Under the pieces are notes generated by a model. That model searched no databases and was not told where the DNA came from. It worked only from the letters and a program-made list of their open reading frames with translations. 48,104 nt of DNA from Schlesneria paludicola DSM 18645 (GTDB lineage: Bacteria; Planctomycetota; Planctomycetia; Planctomycetales; Planctomycetaceae), in the NCBI GenBank assembly GCA_945869955.1, contig CAMBQP010000014.1, positions 1 through 48,104 on the forward strand, in the 5' to 3' direction. Each line of letters starts with the position of its first letter. Positions within the stretch are counted from its first letter, which is position 1. Both the position numbers and the translations under genes were made by a program. This document shows positions 37,152-46,363 of this stretch, one piece after another.

Positions 37152-39185
37152 TTAGTGGTGGTGGTGATGTGGAACCGCCACGGGGGGCTCGCTCTGGATC
37201 CCCCCCAACGTCATCCGAATTTGCTGTTCGACCATCGCTCGATACTTTCCTCCTTGCAGCATCAGTTCGGCGTGACTCCCCGTTTGACTGATCTGGCCAT
37301 TCTCGACGACGACAATCAGATCAGCACTCGAGATCGTGCTCAGGCGATGAGCGATCACAAAACTGGTTCGTCCCCGCATCAACGCTCCCAGACTTTGCTG
37401 AATCAATTGCTCACTTTCCGTATCCAGATTACTCGTCGCTTCATCCAGAATCAGTAATCGGGGATCAGCGAGGATTGCCCGGGCAATCGCCAATCGCTGC
37501 CGCTGACCACCGCTGAGCTTGACCCCTCGCTCGCCAATCACCGTCTTCACCCCATCGGGCATCCGGTCAATGAACTCGAGCGCATTCGCCGCCGCTGCGG
37601 CCGCTCGAATTTCTTGTTCTGTCGCATCCCGTCTTGCGTAGGCGATGTTCTGTCCGATGGTCCCATCGAATAAAAACACATCCTGCTCGACAACCCCCAG
37701 CAACGAGCGGAATGACTCGACATCAAAGTCCCGTAAATCGCGCCCATCCAGCGTGATCCGCCCGGAACTTGGATCGTAGAAACGAGCCACCAAATTGCTG
37801 AGTGTCGTTTTTCCCGCACCACTGGGTCCAACCAGGGCCACCGTCGATCCGGCCTTGACCGACAGATTGATTCGGCTCAAGGCAGGGGATTCGGTTCCGG
37901 GATAAGTGAACGAAACCTCTTCAAAGCGGATATCCCCGGAAATCAGCCGACGGTCGGCCCTTACCGACTTGCTGTTCGAAGGCATCTCGCGCGGCTCCTG
38001 CAACAGATCCAGCACCCGATCCAGTCCACTCAGGCTATTTTGAAATTGTGTTGCGCTCTGTGCGAGTGCCGCCAAAGGTTCCAGCAGCATTAACAAATAG
38101 ACGAGAAACATCATCAGGTCGCCGACACTCATGTGCCCGTCCAGCACGCGCCAGCCCCCATAAAACAGCAGGCCAGCACTGGCGACCGGGATCAACGTTT
38201 CCCACACCATCTCCACAACACGCATCCACCACCAGGCATACAGTTCCTGACGTGCCATCAGGTTGTTTTCCACAGTGAATCGAGTCGCCTCACGCTTTTG
38301 CCGGCTGAATGCACGGACAATCCGCATCCCCGCAAAGGCCTCGGTGGCCCCCGCATCGATCTGTTCCCGCTGCTTGCGGATCACGCGAAACTGCGGTCGA
38401 ATACGGTTAATCCAGGCGCGATGCGTCACAAAGACGGTCGGCAAAAGGACAATCGCCCCCAGCAACATCGTCCAATCGACCCAAGCCAGGATTGCCAGAC
38501 TGCCGACCAGTTGAATGATGGCCCGCCAGGGATTGAACAACATCCCGAAGACCAGTTCCCCGACGCTCCCTCCATCCTCACGCAAAATCGAGGCAACGCC
38601 ACCCGAACGAATTTCCTGGATCCGGTGCAATGGCAAACGAACCGCGTGCTCAAAAACCTGGCGGCGGAGATTTAATTGAATCTGCTTAGAAATCTTGGTC
38701 GCATACCAGCGACCCCAGACGTGGATCACAATTTTTAACAGCGAGATCACCGCCACGGCAATCACGGTGAATAACAAAAGTTGCCGCGGGTTCGCCAAGG
38801 CAGGAAATCGACTCAACCACGCTGGAGGTAAGGTTTTTCCATTCAGCCCATAGTCAATAATGAATTTGGTCCCGGCAGGGGGGAGTAATCCAATCAGTGT
38901 CGAGAGCGTCACCGAAATCAGAATCCAGGTCACCTGCCAGCGAAACGGCGAGAGCAACCGCAAAAATTCCCAGCTCAGCTGCCGCGCCGAGCGAACGCGA
39001 TCTTTCGCGCTGCGCGTGTCACCCGAAGAATGAATTCCCCCTTTGGGCAATTTTTCTTGCTTGACCTGCAGGCGATAACGTTCAAAACGAGTCCGACTTC
39101 CGCGTGGTGTGGCACCACCACTGGACTCTGTCACGAGTGGGTCAGCAATTTGAAGTGTCTGTGATTCGGTCCGTTTTTTTTGCAT
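37152..39185 (-). CDS. MsbA-like ABC exporter (fused permease and ATPase)
   Basis: 677 residues. The long polar N-terminal tail (about 75 residues) precedes a six-helix exporter domain (about 85-385) and an ATPase domain (about 430-660). Walker A GPSGAGKTT is near 451, the signature LSGGQRQRLAIARA near 555, Walker B LLILDEATS and the H-loop IAHRLST follow. Such proteins work as homodimers (or heterodimers) and export lipids, peptides or drugs. Half-transporter architecture and the absence of a partner suggest a homodimer. The protein ends VAVPHHHHH, a natural terminal run of five His encoded by CAT CAC CAC CAC CAC before TAA. The start has no alternative candidate. Confidence 0.9.
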   Translation of the reverse strand: MQKKRTESQTLQIADPLVTESSGGATPRGSRTRFERYRLQVKQEKLPKGGIHSSGDTRSAKDRVRSARQLSWEFLRLLSPFRWQVTWILISVTLSTLIGLLPPAGTKFIIDYGLNGKTLPPAWLSRFPALANPRQLLLFTVIAVAVISLLKIVIHVWGRWYATKISKQIQLNLRRQVFEHAVRLPLHRIQEIRSGGVASILREDGGSVGELVFGMLFNPWRAIIQLVGSLAILAWVDWTMLLGAIVLLPTVFVTHRAWINRIRPQFRVIRKQREQIDAGATEAFAGMRIVRAFSRQKREATRFTVENNLMARQELYAWWWMRVVEMVWETLIPVASAGLLFYGGWRVLDGHMSVGDLMMFLVYLLMLLEPLAALAQSATQFQNSLSGLDRVLDLLQEPREMPSNSKSVRADRRLISGDIRFEEVSFTYPGTESPALSRINLSVKAGSTVALVGPSGAGKTTLSNLVARFYDPSSGRITLDGRDLRDFDVESFRSLLGVVEQDVFLFDGTIGQNIAYARRDATEQEIRAAAAAANALEFIDRMPDGVKTVIGERGVKLSGGQRQRLAIARAILADPRLLILDEATSNLDTESEQLIQQSLGALMRGRTSFVIAHRLSTISSADLIVVVENGQISQTGSHAELMLQGGKYRAMVEQQIRMTLGGIQSEPPVAVPHHHHH

Positions 39186-39624
39186 GGCAAATTGTAAGCG
39201 GTAGAGTCGACAGGTCGAGTCGACAGGGTCAGAATTTTTGGCAGAGATTTTGATGGGCAGCGCATGGGTTGGACAACAAGACCCGAAATCGCTCGATCCA
39301 GCAACAAACGTGGCCCCTGTTTTGATGGGCCACGTACGGATTGAACAACTGGGACCACAAGCCCTTTTTCCGATCCGTTCCAGCGATAAGTGATCGTGAA
39401 CATCGGCAATTCCGCACTTGTCTGGGTAACTCTGGCGGAATTGCCATTCCGAACGCGGAAATCAATCCCGGAAATCCCTCTCCGTTACGATCAATCTCGC
39501 CCTCCCCTGCGAAGCGAGCAGAACATTCTTGACCGATTCGGGGTTTGATGCTGCACCAGGGGACCGGATGCTGTTAAACTCGATCGGTACGAGGATTGTT
39601 TGTTGCGCCCTTCAAGGATGAACT
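39186..39624. other. Divergent intergenic region with imperfect direct repeat
   Basis: About 440 bases between the divergent ABC exporter and helicase genes. No gene is credible. It carries the 30-base direct repeat at 39248-39349; both promoters must lie here. Confidence 0.45.
39248..39349. repeat. 30-base direct repeat, two copies 72 bases apart
   Basis: Copies at 39248-39277 and 39320-39349 share 24 of 30 bases, both beginning TTTTGATGGGC and ending ACAAC. Spacing (72) keeps them in the same reading frame on the minus strand, where they read NPCAAHQN and NPYVAHQN, so they may be remnants of a duplicated coding or mobile element rather than operators. Confidence 0.6.
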
Positions 39625-41718
39625 GTGTCGTCTCCCGTTCCCTATTCACCGTTTCTCAGTACTCCCGCACCACAGCCTGGAGCTTCGACTTCTGCAGGGA
39701 AGGGGGGGGCTGGGGCGAACGCAGGTTCATCCCGCCAAGCACCCGCTTCGCTGAAAGACTTGAACGCCTCGCAACTCGACGCCGCCATCACGCTGGAAGG
39801 CCCACTGCTGGTGCTGGCCGGTGCCGGAACGGGGAAAACGCGCGTCATTACCTATCGCATGGCAGAATTAATCCGCAATGGGGTCGATCCCACCCGGATT
39901 CTCTCGGTCACCTTCACCAACAAGGCAGCCAAGGAAATGGCCGAGCGAATGTCGCATTTTCTCGGTCGTCGCCCCCGCAGTCGCCCGCTGATCTCGACAT
40001 TTCACTCGCTCTGCGTTCGGATCTTGCGTGACGAAATTGAAGCTTTGGGATACCCGAAGAAATTTGTGATCTATGACCGGGGCGATCAGGAATCGGCAGC
40101 ACGTCGCGCTTTGAGAGATATCAAAGTTGCCGAAACGGCACTCAAACCCAGCGATCTGCTGTCGCAGATCAGTCGCTGGAAAATGGTCGGGGTCCTTCCT
40201 GAATTGGCCTCCGAGTACGCTGAAGATGACAAAGGATATCTCGCAGCATCTGCCTATCGACGTTATCAGCAAAGCTTACGCGCATCCGGCGCGGTCGATT
40301 TTGACGATCTGCTGCTGTTGACGGCACAACTGTTTGACCAATTTCCCGAGGTTCTCGCGCGACAACAGCAGAAGTTCGAACAGGTCCAGATCGACGAGTA
40401 TCAAGATACGAACGAGATGCAGTTCCAGATCGTCGCGGCGTTGGTCAAGCCGCATCACAACATCTGCGTCGTGGGGGATGACGATCAGTCCATCTACGGT
40501 TGGCGCGGTGCCGAGGTGAAACACATCCTCAATTTCCAGCAGTACTTTCCCGGAGCGAAAATTGTTCGCCTGCAGGACAATTATCGGTGTACGACAGAAA
40601 TCATTCGGCTCGCCAACCAACTGGTAAAACACAATCTTGGTCGACATGACAAGACACTGATTGCCCACAAGGAAGGCCCGACACCGATCGTCAAACCTTA
40701 CTCGGATGAACAGACCGAAGCAGAAGGGGTCGTCCGCGAGATCAACTATCTGGTGAAGGAACTGAAAGTCGCCCCTCAGGACATTGCCATCCTGTTCCGC
40801 ACGAACGAGCAACCCCGCCTGTTTGAGACCGAACTCCGCCGGGTGCGTGTGCCGTATCAACTGATCGGGGGTCAATCCTTTTTCGATCGGACCGAAGTCC
40901 GTGACATCATGGCCTATCTGAAAGTGCTCTCAAATCCCGCCGATGAAGTTTCGCTGCTGCGGATCATCAACACCCCTGTCCGAGGGATCGGCGAAGCCTC
41001 GATCGAAAAACTCTTAAGTCGCGCGGTCAAGTCGGGTCGCAAGATCTGGGACGTCATCCCCGAAGCCCTGGCCGAAAAAGCGATCACTCCCAAGACCGCC
41101 AAAGCGATCGAAACCTTTCGGGAGATGATGAAAGAGTTTCAGCGGCAATTCGAAACCCCCGGCATGAGCTTGGCGGCATCGCTACAAAAGCTGATCCACG
41201 ACATCGATTACGAAGGAGAGATCCAAAAGCAATATAAGGATGCCGCCCAGCAACTGGCTCGTTCCGCGGTGCTGGACGAATGCATTCAATCCTTGAAAGA
41301 GTACGAGCAACGCGCTGACCGGCCGGATCTTTCTGATTTCCTCGATCAGTCGTCACTTAATGGTAATGACCGGAACTTTGGCGAGGATGATTCGTTCGAA
41401 CAGTCGGCGGTCAAGCTGATGACGCTGCACAGTGCCAAGGGACTGGAATTTCCCCGCGTCTATCTGGTCGGCCTGGAAGAAGGCCTGCTACCTCATAAAC
41501 GCTCGATCACCGATGAACTGGAAAACAATCCCTCTGCGATTGAAGAAGAACGTCGACTCGCCTATGTCGGGATCACCCGAGCGAAAGATGTGCTGACCAT
41601 CAGCTTTGCCCAAACCCGGATGAAATGGGGCAAACGGTACAAAACCAAGCCATCGCGGTTTCTGACAGAGATGCAACGGGTCATTGGGGGTGCGGGGACT
41701 GGAACCGCGCCGGAATAG
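39625..41718 (+). CDS. SF1 DNA helicase of the UvrD/PcrA/Rep family
   Basis: 697 residues from the GTG at 39625, with AAGGA about 9 bases upstream. The N-terminus (residues 1-45) is a Pro/Ser/Gly-rich tail. Motifs follow: Walker A LAGAGTGKTRVITYR (64-78), TFTNKAAKEMAERM (Ia), DEYQDTN (II), GDDDQSIYGWRGA (III), QDNYRC, LMTLHSAKGLEFPRVYLVGLEEGLLPH (V) and EERRLAYVGITRAK (VI). It unwinds DNA 3'-5' and serves in repair and replication restart. The family usually has about 650-750 residues. It could be called pcrA or uvrD; I cannot tell which from sequence alone. Its promoter region is shared with the ABC exporter. Confidence 0.93.
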   Translation: MSSPVPYSPFLSTPAPQPGASTSAGKGGAGANAGSSRQAPASLKDLNASQLDAAITLEGPLLVLAGAGTGKTRVITYRMAELIRNGVDPTRILSVTFTNKAAKEMAERMSHFLGRRPRSRPLISTFHSLCVRILRDEIEALGYPKKFVIYDRGDQESAARRALRDIKVAETALKPSDLLSQISRWKMVGVLPELASEYAEDDKGYLAASAYRRYQQSLRASGAVDFDDLLLLTAQLFDQFPEVLARQQQKFEQVQIDEYQDTNEMQFQIVAALVKPHHNICVVGDDDQSIYGWRGAEVKHILNFQQYFPGAKIVRLQDNYRCTTEIIRLANQLVKHNLGRHDKTLIAHKEGPTPIVKPYSDEQTEAEGVVREINYLVKELKVAPQDIAILFRTNEQPRLFETELRRVRVPYQLIGGQSFFDRTEVRDIMAYLKVLSNPADEVSLLRIINTPVRGIGEASIEKLLSRAVKSGRKIWDVIPEALAEKAITPKTAKAIETFREMMKEFQRQFETPGMSLAASLQKLIHDIDYEGEIQKQYKDAAQQLARSAVLDECIQSLKEYEQRADRPDLSDFLDQSSLNGNDRNFGEDDSFEQSAVKLMTLHSAKGLEFPRVYLVGLEEGLLPHKRSITDELENNPSAIEEERRLAYVGITRAKDVLTISFAQTRMKWGKRYKTKPSRFLTEMQRVIGGAGTGTAPE

Positions 41719-41847
41719 ACCGCTCAAGAACCAACGACCGACTAATGAACCGAGTATGAATTCGATTGACGACCGCAACAGCTTCAAGAGATTTTCGAGA
41801 GGCTGGCGTGAAGCGTGAGTATTATCAATTTTTCATTGAGACGATTT

Positions 41848-43119
41848 TTATTTTGATGGACGTTTGTTCGTCGTCATACAAACATCTGCAACCTTGCCGG
41901 ATTCTTCGATGGCCATGTGGAAACGCTGCTCACCCTCGAGGCGATGGACCGTCATGTGATACGCAGCACTCACCGCAGCCAGATAGGGGCGTTCTTCAGG
42001 TTGCTTGGGGATGCGAAGCTTTCCCCACGAACCATCACCCAGATATAAGACTCCGTATTTGTCCTGCATTCCGTTGGTGAGCGGATGTGTTCTCTTAAAA
42101 GTGTGATCGTGATGCTCAAGCACGACATCGACATGGAAGCGTTCGAACAGCGGAGACCAGTGCTTGCGCTGCTCTTCCCCCGTCCCGAATTTGCCATTCA
42201 CCCCTTCAGGAGGCCGATAGGAAGGATAGGCCGGAACATGATTGGCAACAATCAGATGAGGTCGGTCTTGACGCGATAACAGACTTTTTTCCAGCCAATC
42301 TGTTTGATCACCTGCGATCGGGGCAATGTGACCGGTATCGAGCAACACCAGGCTGAGATAGTTACCAAAGTCGAGCGTGCCAAACGTGTTTTCCGTGTAA
42401 AATCCGTCGAAGAGACTCAGGTACTGTGGCGAATCTTTACGCTGGGCCTGATAGCCCCCGGCGACTTCGTGATTTCCAATTAACGTGACCATCGGAATCG
42501 ATCGACCTTTTGGGTCAACCATATGTTGATGGTAGTTTCGTAAGTAGGTTGTAAAGGTGTCGGGGGCTCGCCCATTATCATAGGCCAAATCCCCGGCAAT
42601 GAGCGCAAAATAGGGTTCTTGCTTCGCGGCCAGGATATTGGTGTTGATCGCATGCTGGTCAATGCCGCAGTCGCCTCCGGACACAAATTGGATCGTATTC
42701 GTCGCTTTACTGGGCATCGTGCGAAAGCGATAAATCTTCGCCGTACTGCCAATCTGGAATTGATATTCAGTCCCGGCAGTCAGCCCCGTCAATTCCGATC
42801 GAAAGACTTTGAGATCAGTATTGGGATAGGGTTTTGTGATCGTTTTGCCGATTTGCCAAACGGGATTGTCGCAGGTCGCATACTGGATCGAGGTATCAAA
42901 AGAAACTTCAGCGCCGACCCACTGAATTGTCATGGTGGTGGTCGGATCCTGCTGCCAAGTGAGAAACAGCGTGTCGGGTGCAAAATCGGGCAGGGGTGAA
43001 GCGGCCCCGTCGGTCAAACGCGAGCGTTCGTTTGCAGCGAGAGCGAACGGAAATGTCATCGCGGCAGCCATGCCACCCAACGACGAACCAAGAAAAATCC
43101 GACGATCAAGCATTCTCAT
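41848..43119 (-). CDS. TAT-exported purple-acid-phosphatase-like metallophosphoesterase
   Basis: 423 residues from the ATG at 43119 (GAGG upstream); a further ATG at 43113 gives MLDRRIFLG. Twin-arginine signal (DRRIFLGSS). An N-terminal fibronectin-like domain (about 50-130; DTLFLTWQQDPTTTMTIQWVG) precedes the catalytic domain with metal-binding blocks GGDCGID, AGDLAYDN, GNHE, NHVPAYP and EHHDHTFKR. This is the order of purple acid phosphatases. The last block has Glu where the family usually has Gly before HxH. It should hydrolyse phosphomonoesters in the periplasm. It faces the helicase gene tail to tail across 129 bases. Confidence 0.86.
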   Translation of the reverse strand: MRMLDRRIFLGSSLGGMAAAMTFPFALAANERSRLTDGAASPLPDFAPDTLFLTWQQDPTTTMTIQWVGAEVSFDTSIQYATCDNPVWQIGKTITKPYPNTDLKVFRSELTGLTAGTEYQFQIGSTAKIYRFRTMPSKATNTIQFVSGGDCGIDQHAINTNILAAKQEPYFALIAGDLAYDNGRAPDTFTTYLRNYHQHMVDPKGRSIPMVTLIGNHEVAGGYQAQRKDSPQYLSLFDGFYTENTFGTLDFGNYLSLVLLDTGHIAPIAGDQTDWLEKSLLSRQDRPHLIVANHVPAYPSYRPPEGVNGKFGTGEEQRKHWSPLFERFHVDVVLEHHDHTFKRTHPLTNGMQDKYGVLYLGDGSWGKLRIPKQPEERPYLAAVSAAYHMTVHRLEGEQRFHMAIEESGKVADVCMTTNKRPSK

Positions 43120-43595
43120 GAGACGGATCCTCAACTGGGGAAAACTTCACAAACATGTCAGGAAATTCAGTGTTCAAAGTGTTCAAAGAGCCAACCGACC
43201 GTTGGAAACAGGCGACATTTTTTTTGCTGGGAATGAGAAGGTTCTTCATCGGCCCGTTTTTGATCACGCATGCATGTTCCTCAATGTCATCAAGAAACCG
43301 TTAACGATTGATGCAGGTTGGATGAATTCCCGCTGCTCGCAGGTGCGAATTCAGGTTAATGCAAATTACCGACCGCTTGTTCGATCAATCACTTTTGGAT
43401 CTGTTGATTGATCGGGATTGGAGAGAAACGTTTTTTTGACCCCATTTCTCGGCACCAGCAGACCCGAGAAATTGTCCTGTCATTCGTGTATGATCAGTAG
43501 AACTGACAAAATCAAGACCCTCACTTAAAGTCCATCCCCTGATCCTGTTTCCTGACCGTCGAAGCCGTCACTGAAATTCATTGAAAGTTGTTTTC
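43120..43595. other. Divergent intergenic region upstream of purH
   Basis: About 475 bases with no gene. It includes a 9-base inverted repeat (43382-43390 CGATCAATC and 43406-43414 GATTGATCG, 15-base loop), about 180 bases upstream of purH, which could be an operator or a hairpin. No known purine riboswitch pattern is evident. Confidence 0.5.
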
Positions 43596-45191
43596 ATGCC
43601 CGCCAGTCCTCGTCGTGTGTTGATCAGCCTCAGCGACAAACAAGGTTTGATTCCCTTTGCTCAAGGGCTTGTCCGCCTCGGATTTGAGCTCTTGTCCACC
43701 GGAGGGACTCGCAAATCCCTCGAAGCGGCTGGGGTTCCCGTGCTGGACGTGGCGCAGTACACCGGCTTCCCCGAAATGATGGATGGACGCGTCAAGACAC
43801 TGCATCCGAAAGTCCATGGGGGATTGTTGGGGCGTCCTGATCTGGCGGAAGATGCCAAATCGATGGCCGATCACGGCATCACTCCGTTCGAACTGGTCGT
43901 GGTGAACCTGTATCCGTTCGTGGAAACGATCTCGAAAACTGCTGTCACCCCCGAAGAAGCGATCGAGCAAATCGATATTGGTGGCCCCAGCATGCTGCGT
44001 TCCGCTGCCAAGAATCATAAGTACGTCGGGGTGGTGACAACTCCGGCTCAGTACGGTCGGGTGTTGCAGGAACTTGAGCAAGGAGCATTAAGTTTTGCCT
44101 TCCGCCGCGAACTGGCGGCAGCCGCCTTTGAAATGACGGCTCGATACGATCGGGCCATTGCCGATTATCTGGCGGGTTTGACCACCGACGCTGCAAGTCC
44201 CGCTTCGTCGTCCGACGATAAAGACTTTCCGCCGCAATTAAGCCTGAATTACCAGCGACGTTCATCGCTTCGCTATGGGGAAAACCCACATCAACGGGCT
44301 GCGTTCTATGTGGAGGCCAATCCCCCAGCATCAACGCTCGCAGCAGCCGAGATTCTGCATGGAAAAGAACTCTCATACAACAACCTGCTCGATCTCGATG
44401 CCGCCATGCAAATTGTGCGAGAATTTTCGCAAGCCGCTGCGGTGGTGATCAAGCACAACAACCCTTGCGGCTGTGCCGTGGCGACCACCCTGTCGGAAGC
44501 TTACGTCAAGGCAGATGCCGGGGACCCGGTCAGTGCATTTGGCTCGATTCTAGGCTTCAATCGCGAAGTCGATGAAGCGACTGCGGATCAACTCTGTGCT
44601 CCCGGCCACTTTATCGAAGGGATCGTGGCACCGGGATATTCGGCGACAGCCTTTGCAAAACTGACCACGATCCCCAAGTGGAAAGCGAATGTTCGGCTGC
44701 TCAAGTCCCCCGCCATGCTCGAAGCTCGACCATTGAGTCAGGAATATCGGCGCGTCACCGGGGGGATGCTGATTCAGGATCGGGATGAATCTGCCGAACA
44801 GACATCGGCCTGGAAAGTCGTCACGAGTCGGACTCCGACCGCCAGCGAAATGGCCGATCTGGAATTCGCCTGGCTGGTCTGCAAGCATGTGAAATCCAAC
44901 GCCATTCTATTCGCCAAAGGGGAACAAGTGGTCGGCGTCGGTGCGGGGCAAATGAGTCGTCTGGACTCCGCATTTATCGCAGCCTACAAGGCCAATGATC
45001 GAGCTCGACAAGGGGTCTGTGCTTCGGATGCGTTCTTCCCGTTCCGTGACGGTATTGACCAGATTCACCAGGCAGGGATCACGGCGGTCATCCAACCGGG
45101 TGGCTCCAAACGAGATGACGAAGTGATTGCCGCCTGTAATGAATTCGGCATCGCGATGATCATGACCGGTCAACGTCACTTCCGTCACTGA
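43596..45191 (+). CDS. purH: Bifunctional AICAR transformylase/IMP cyclohydrolase
   Basis: 531 residues from the ATG at 43596 ([15 protein letters not shown]); a TTG at 43581 would add five residues. It performs the last two steps of purine synthesis, formylation of AICAR and closure to IMP. The N-terminal cyclohydrolase domain (1-200) has [38 protein letters not shown] and the NLYPF motif. The C-terminal transformylase domain carries [28 protein letters not shown] with the catalytic Lys-His-Asn, DPVSAFGSI and the terminal [13 protein letters not shown]. All parts are present. It is not accompanied by other pur genes. Confidence 0.97.
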   Translation: MPASPRRVLISLSDKQGLIPFAQGLVRLGFELLSTGGTRKSLEAAGVPVLDVAQYTGFPEMMDGRVKTLHPKVHGGLLGRPDLAEDAKSMADHGITPFELVVVNLYPFVETISKTAVTPEEAIEQIDIGGPSMLRSAAKNHKYVGVVTTPAQYGRVLQELEQGALSFAFRRELAAAAFEMTARYDRAIADYLAGLTTDAASPASSSDDKDFPPQLSLNYQRRSSLRYGENPHQRAAFYVEANPPASTLAAAEILHGKELSYNNLLDLDAAMQIVREFSQAAAVVIKHNNPCGCAVATTLSEAYVKADAGDPVSAFGSILGFNREVDEATADQLCAPGHFIEGIVAPGYSATAFAKLTTIPKWKANVRLLKSPAMLEARPLSQEYRRVTGGMLIQDRDESAEQTSAWKVVTSRTPTASEMADLEFAWLVCKHVKSNAILFAKGEQVVGVGAGQMSRLDSAFIAAYKANDRARQGVCASDAFFPFRDGIDQIHQAGITAVIQPGGSKRDDEVIAACNEFGIAMIMTGQRHFRH

Positions 45192-45286
45192 GCCTCTCAT
45201 TGATTGATGTTCGCGGTATTGATGCTCGCGGTGTAACTTAAAATTAGCACGTTTTGCTAATCCCTCTTTCTGACTGAGGTCTCGCC

Positions 45287-46315
45287 ATGTCCGAATTGAT
45301 TCCGCTCCAGGACTCGAATGGAATGAGTCGCCGCACGGTTTTAGGGACGGCTCTGGCAGCGGCTGGGGTGGCCTCGGCTGTGATGCGTGGTCCTTGGGGG
45401 ACCGTCGCGGCAGCGGAACCGGCGACACCGGCAGCCCAGCCGGGCAAACGGTACCAGATGAAAAAGTCAATTAATCTCTGGGCCTTTCCTTTTCCCGACA
45501 AAATGTCGCTCGAGCAATCCCTGCGACTGGCAAAGGACGCGGGGTTTGATGGGATCGAACTCAACTATGACCTCGACAGCGAATTGTCGCCCAAATCGGG
45601 AACAGCAGAATTCACGGCAATTCGCCGATTGGCCGACAAGATTGGGATTGAGATCAGCGGGCTTTGCTCGTTCATGTTCTGGCCCTACCCCTTAACCAGC
45701 CATGACCTCGAGAAACGTGCCCGAGGTCTGGAACTGGCCAGCCTGATGACCCGCGCGGCCCACGATCTGGGAACGGACAACTTGCTGGTCGTGCCGGGCG
45801 CCGTCCACATTCCCTGGCGGACCGACTACGAACCGGTTGCCAACGATGTCTGTGATCAACGAGCCAAAGCGGCGATTGCCAAGCTGTTGCCGCAGGCCGA
45901 GAAGCTGAAAATTCACCTGAACATCGAGAACATTTTCTTCAACGGCTATCTAATGACCCCGATGGAAATGGGAGCATTCGTCGATGGATTTCATTCGGAA
46001 TTCGTCCACGTTCACTTCGATACGGGAAACATCATGCAGTATCAATTTCCCGAACACTGGATCGCCTATCTGGGTCAGCGGATCCGCAATGTCCATCTGA
46101 AAGAGTTCACCAAAAAGGGGACCGATTCGTCACTGGAAGCGTTCCGACCGTTACTCGACGGGACCACCAACTGGCCCGCCGTGCTCGACGCTCTCGAAAC
46201 AAATGGCTATCAGCGTTATTTGACGTTCGAGTACTTCCATCCCTACCAGCACTGGCCAGAAGCACTGATCTATCAAACCAGTGATTCGCTCGATCGGATG
46301 TTAGGTCGAAAATAA
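45287..46315 (+). CDS. TAT-exported TIM-barrel isomerase (xylose-isomerase/AP-endonuclease-2 type)
   Basis: 342 residues. A twin-arginine signal (SRRTVLGTALAAAGVASAV, residues 15-33) indicates export. The barrel starts with KKSINLWAFPFPDKMSLEQS and AGFDGIELNYD; metal-ligand candidates are Glu in LNIENIF, the His and Asp in VHVHFDTGN, and the Glu/His of NVHLKEF and TFEYFHPYQ. These proteins isomerise or epimerise sugars, or bind polyols, using a divalent metal. Substrate unknown. It is followed by an amidohydrolase and a Gfo/Idh/MocA gene on the same strand, a group that suggests sugar or polyol breakdown outside the cytoplasm. Upstream is purH, on the same strand 95 bases away, functionally unrelated. 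Confidence 0.86.
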   Translation: MSELIPLQDSNGMSRRTVLGTALAAAGVASAVMRGPWGTVAAAEPATPAAQPGKRYQMKKSINLWAFPFPDKMSLEQSLRLAKDAGFDGIELNYDLDSELSPKSGTAEFTAIRRLADKIGIEISGLCSFMFWPYPLTSHDLEKRARGLELASLMTRAAHDLGTDNLLVVPGAVHIPWRTDYEPVANDVCDQRAKAAIAKLLPQAEKLKIHLNIENIFFNGYLMTPMEMGAFVDGFHSEFVHVHFDTGNIMQYQFPEHWIAYLGQRIRNVHLKEFTKKGTDSSLEAFRPLLDGTTNWPAVLDALETNGYQRYLTFEYFHPYQHWPEALIYQTSDSLDRMLGRK

Positions 46316-46363
46316 AACCACGGGCTCTCGCCCCCCCCACCAAAAACTGACCGGCATGATCCA

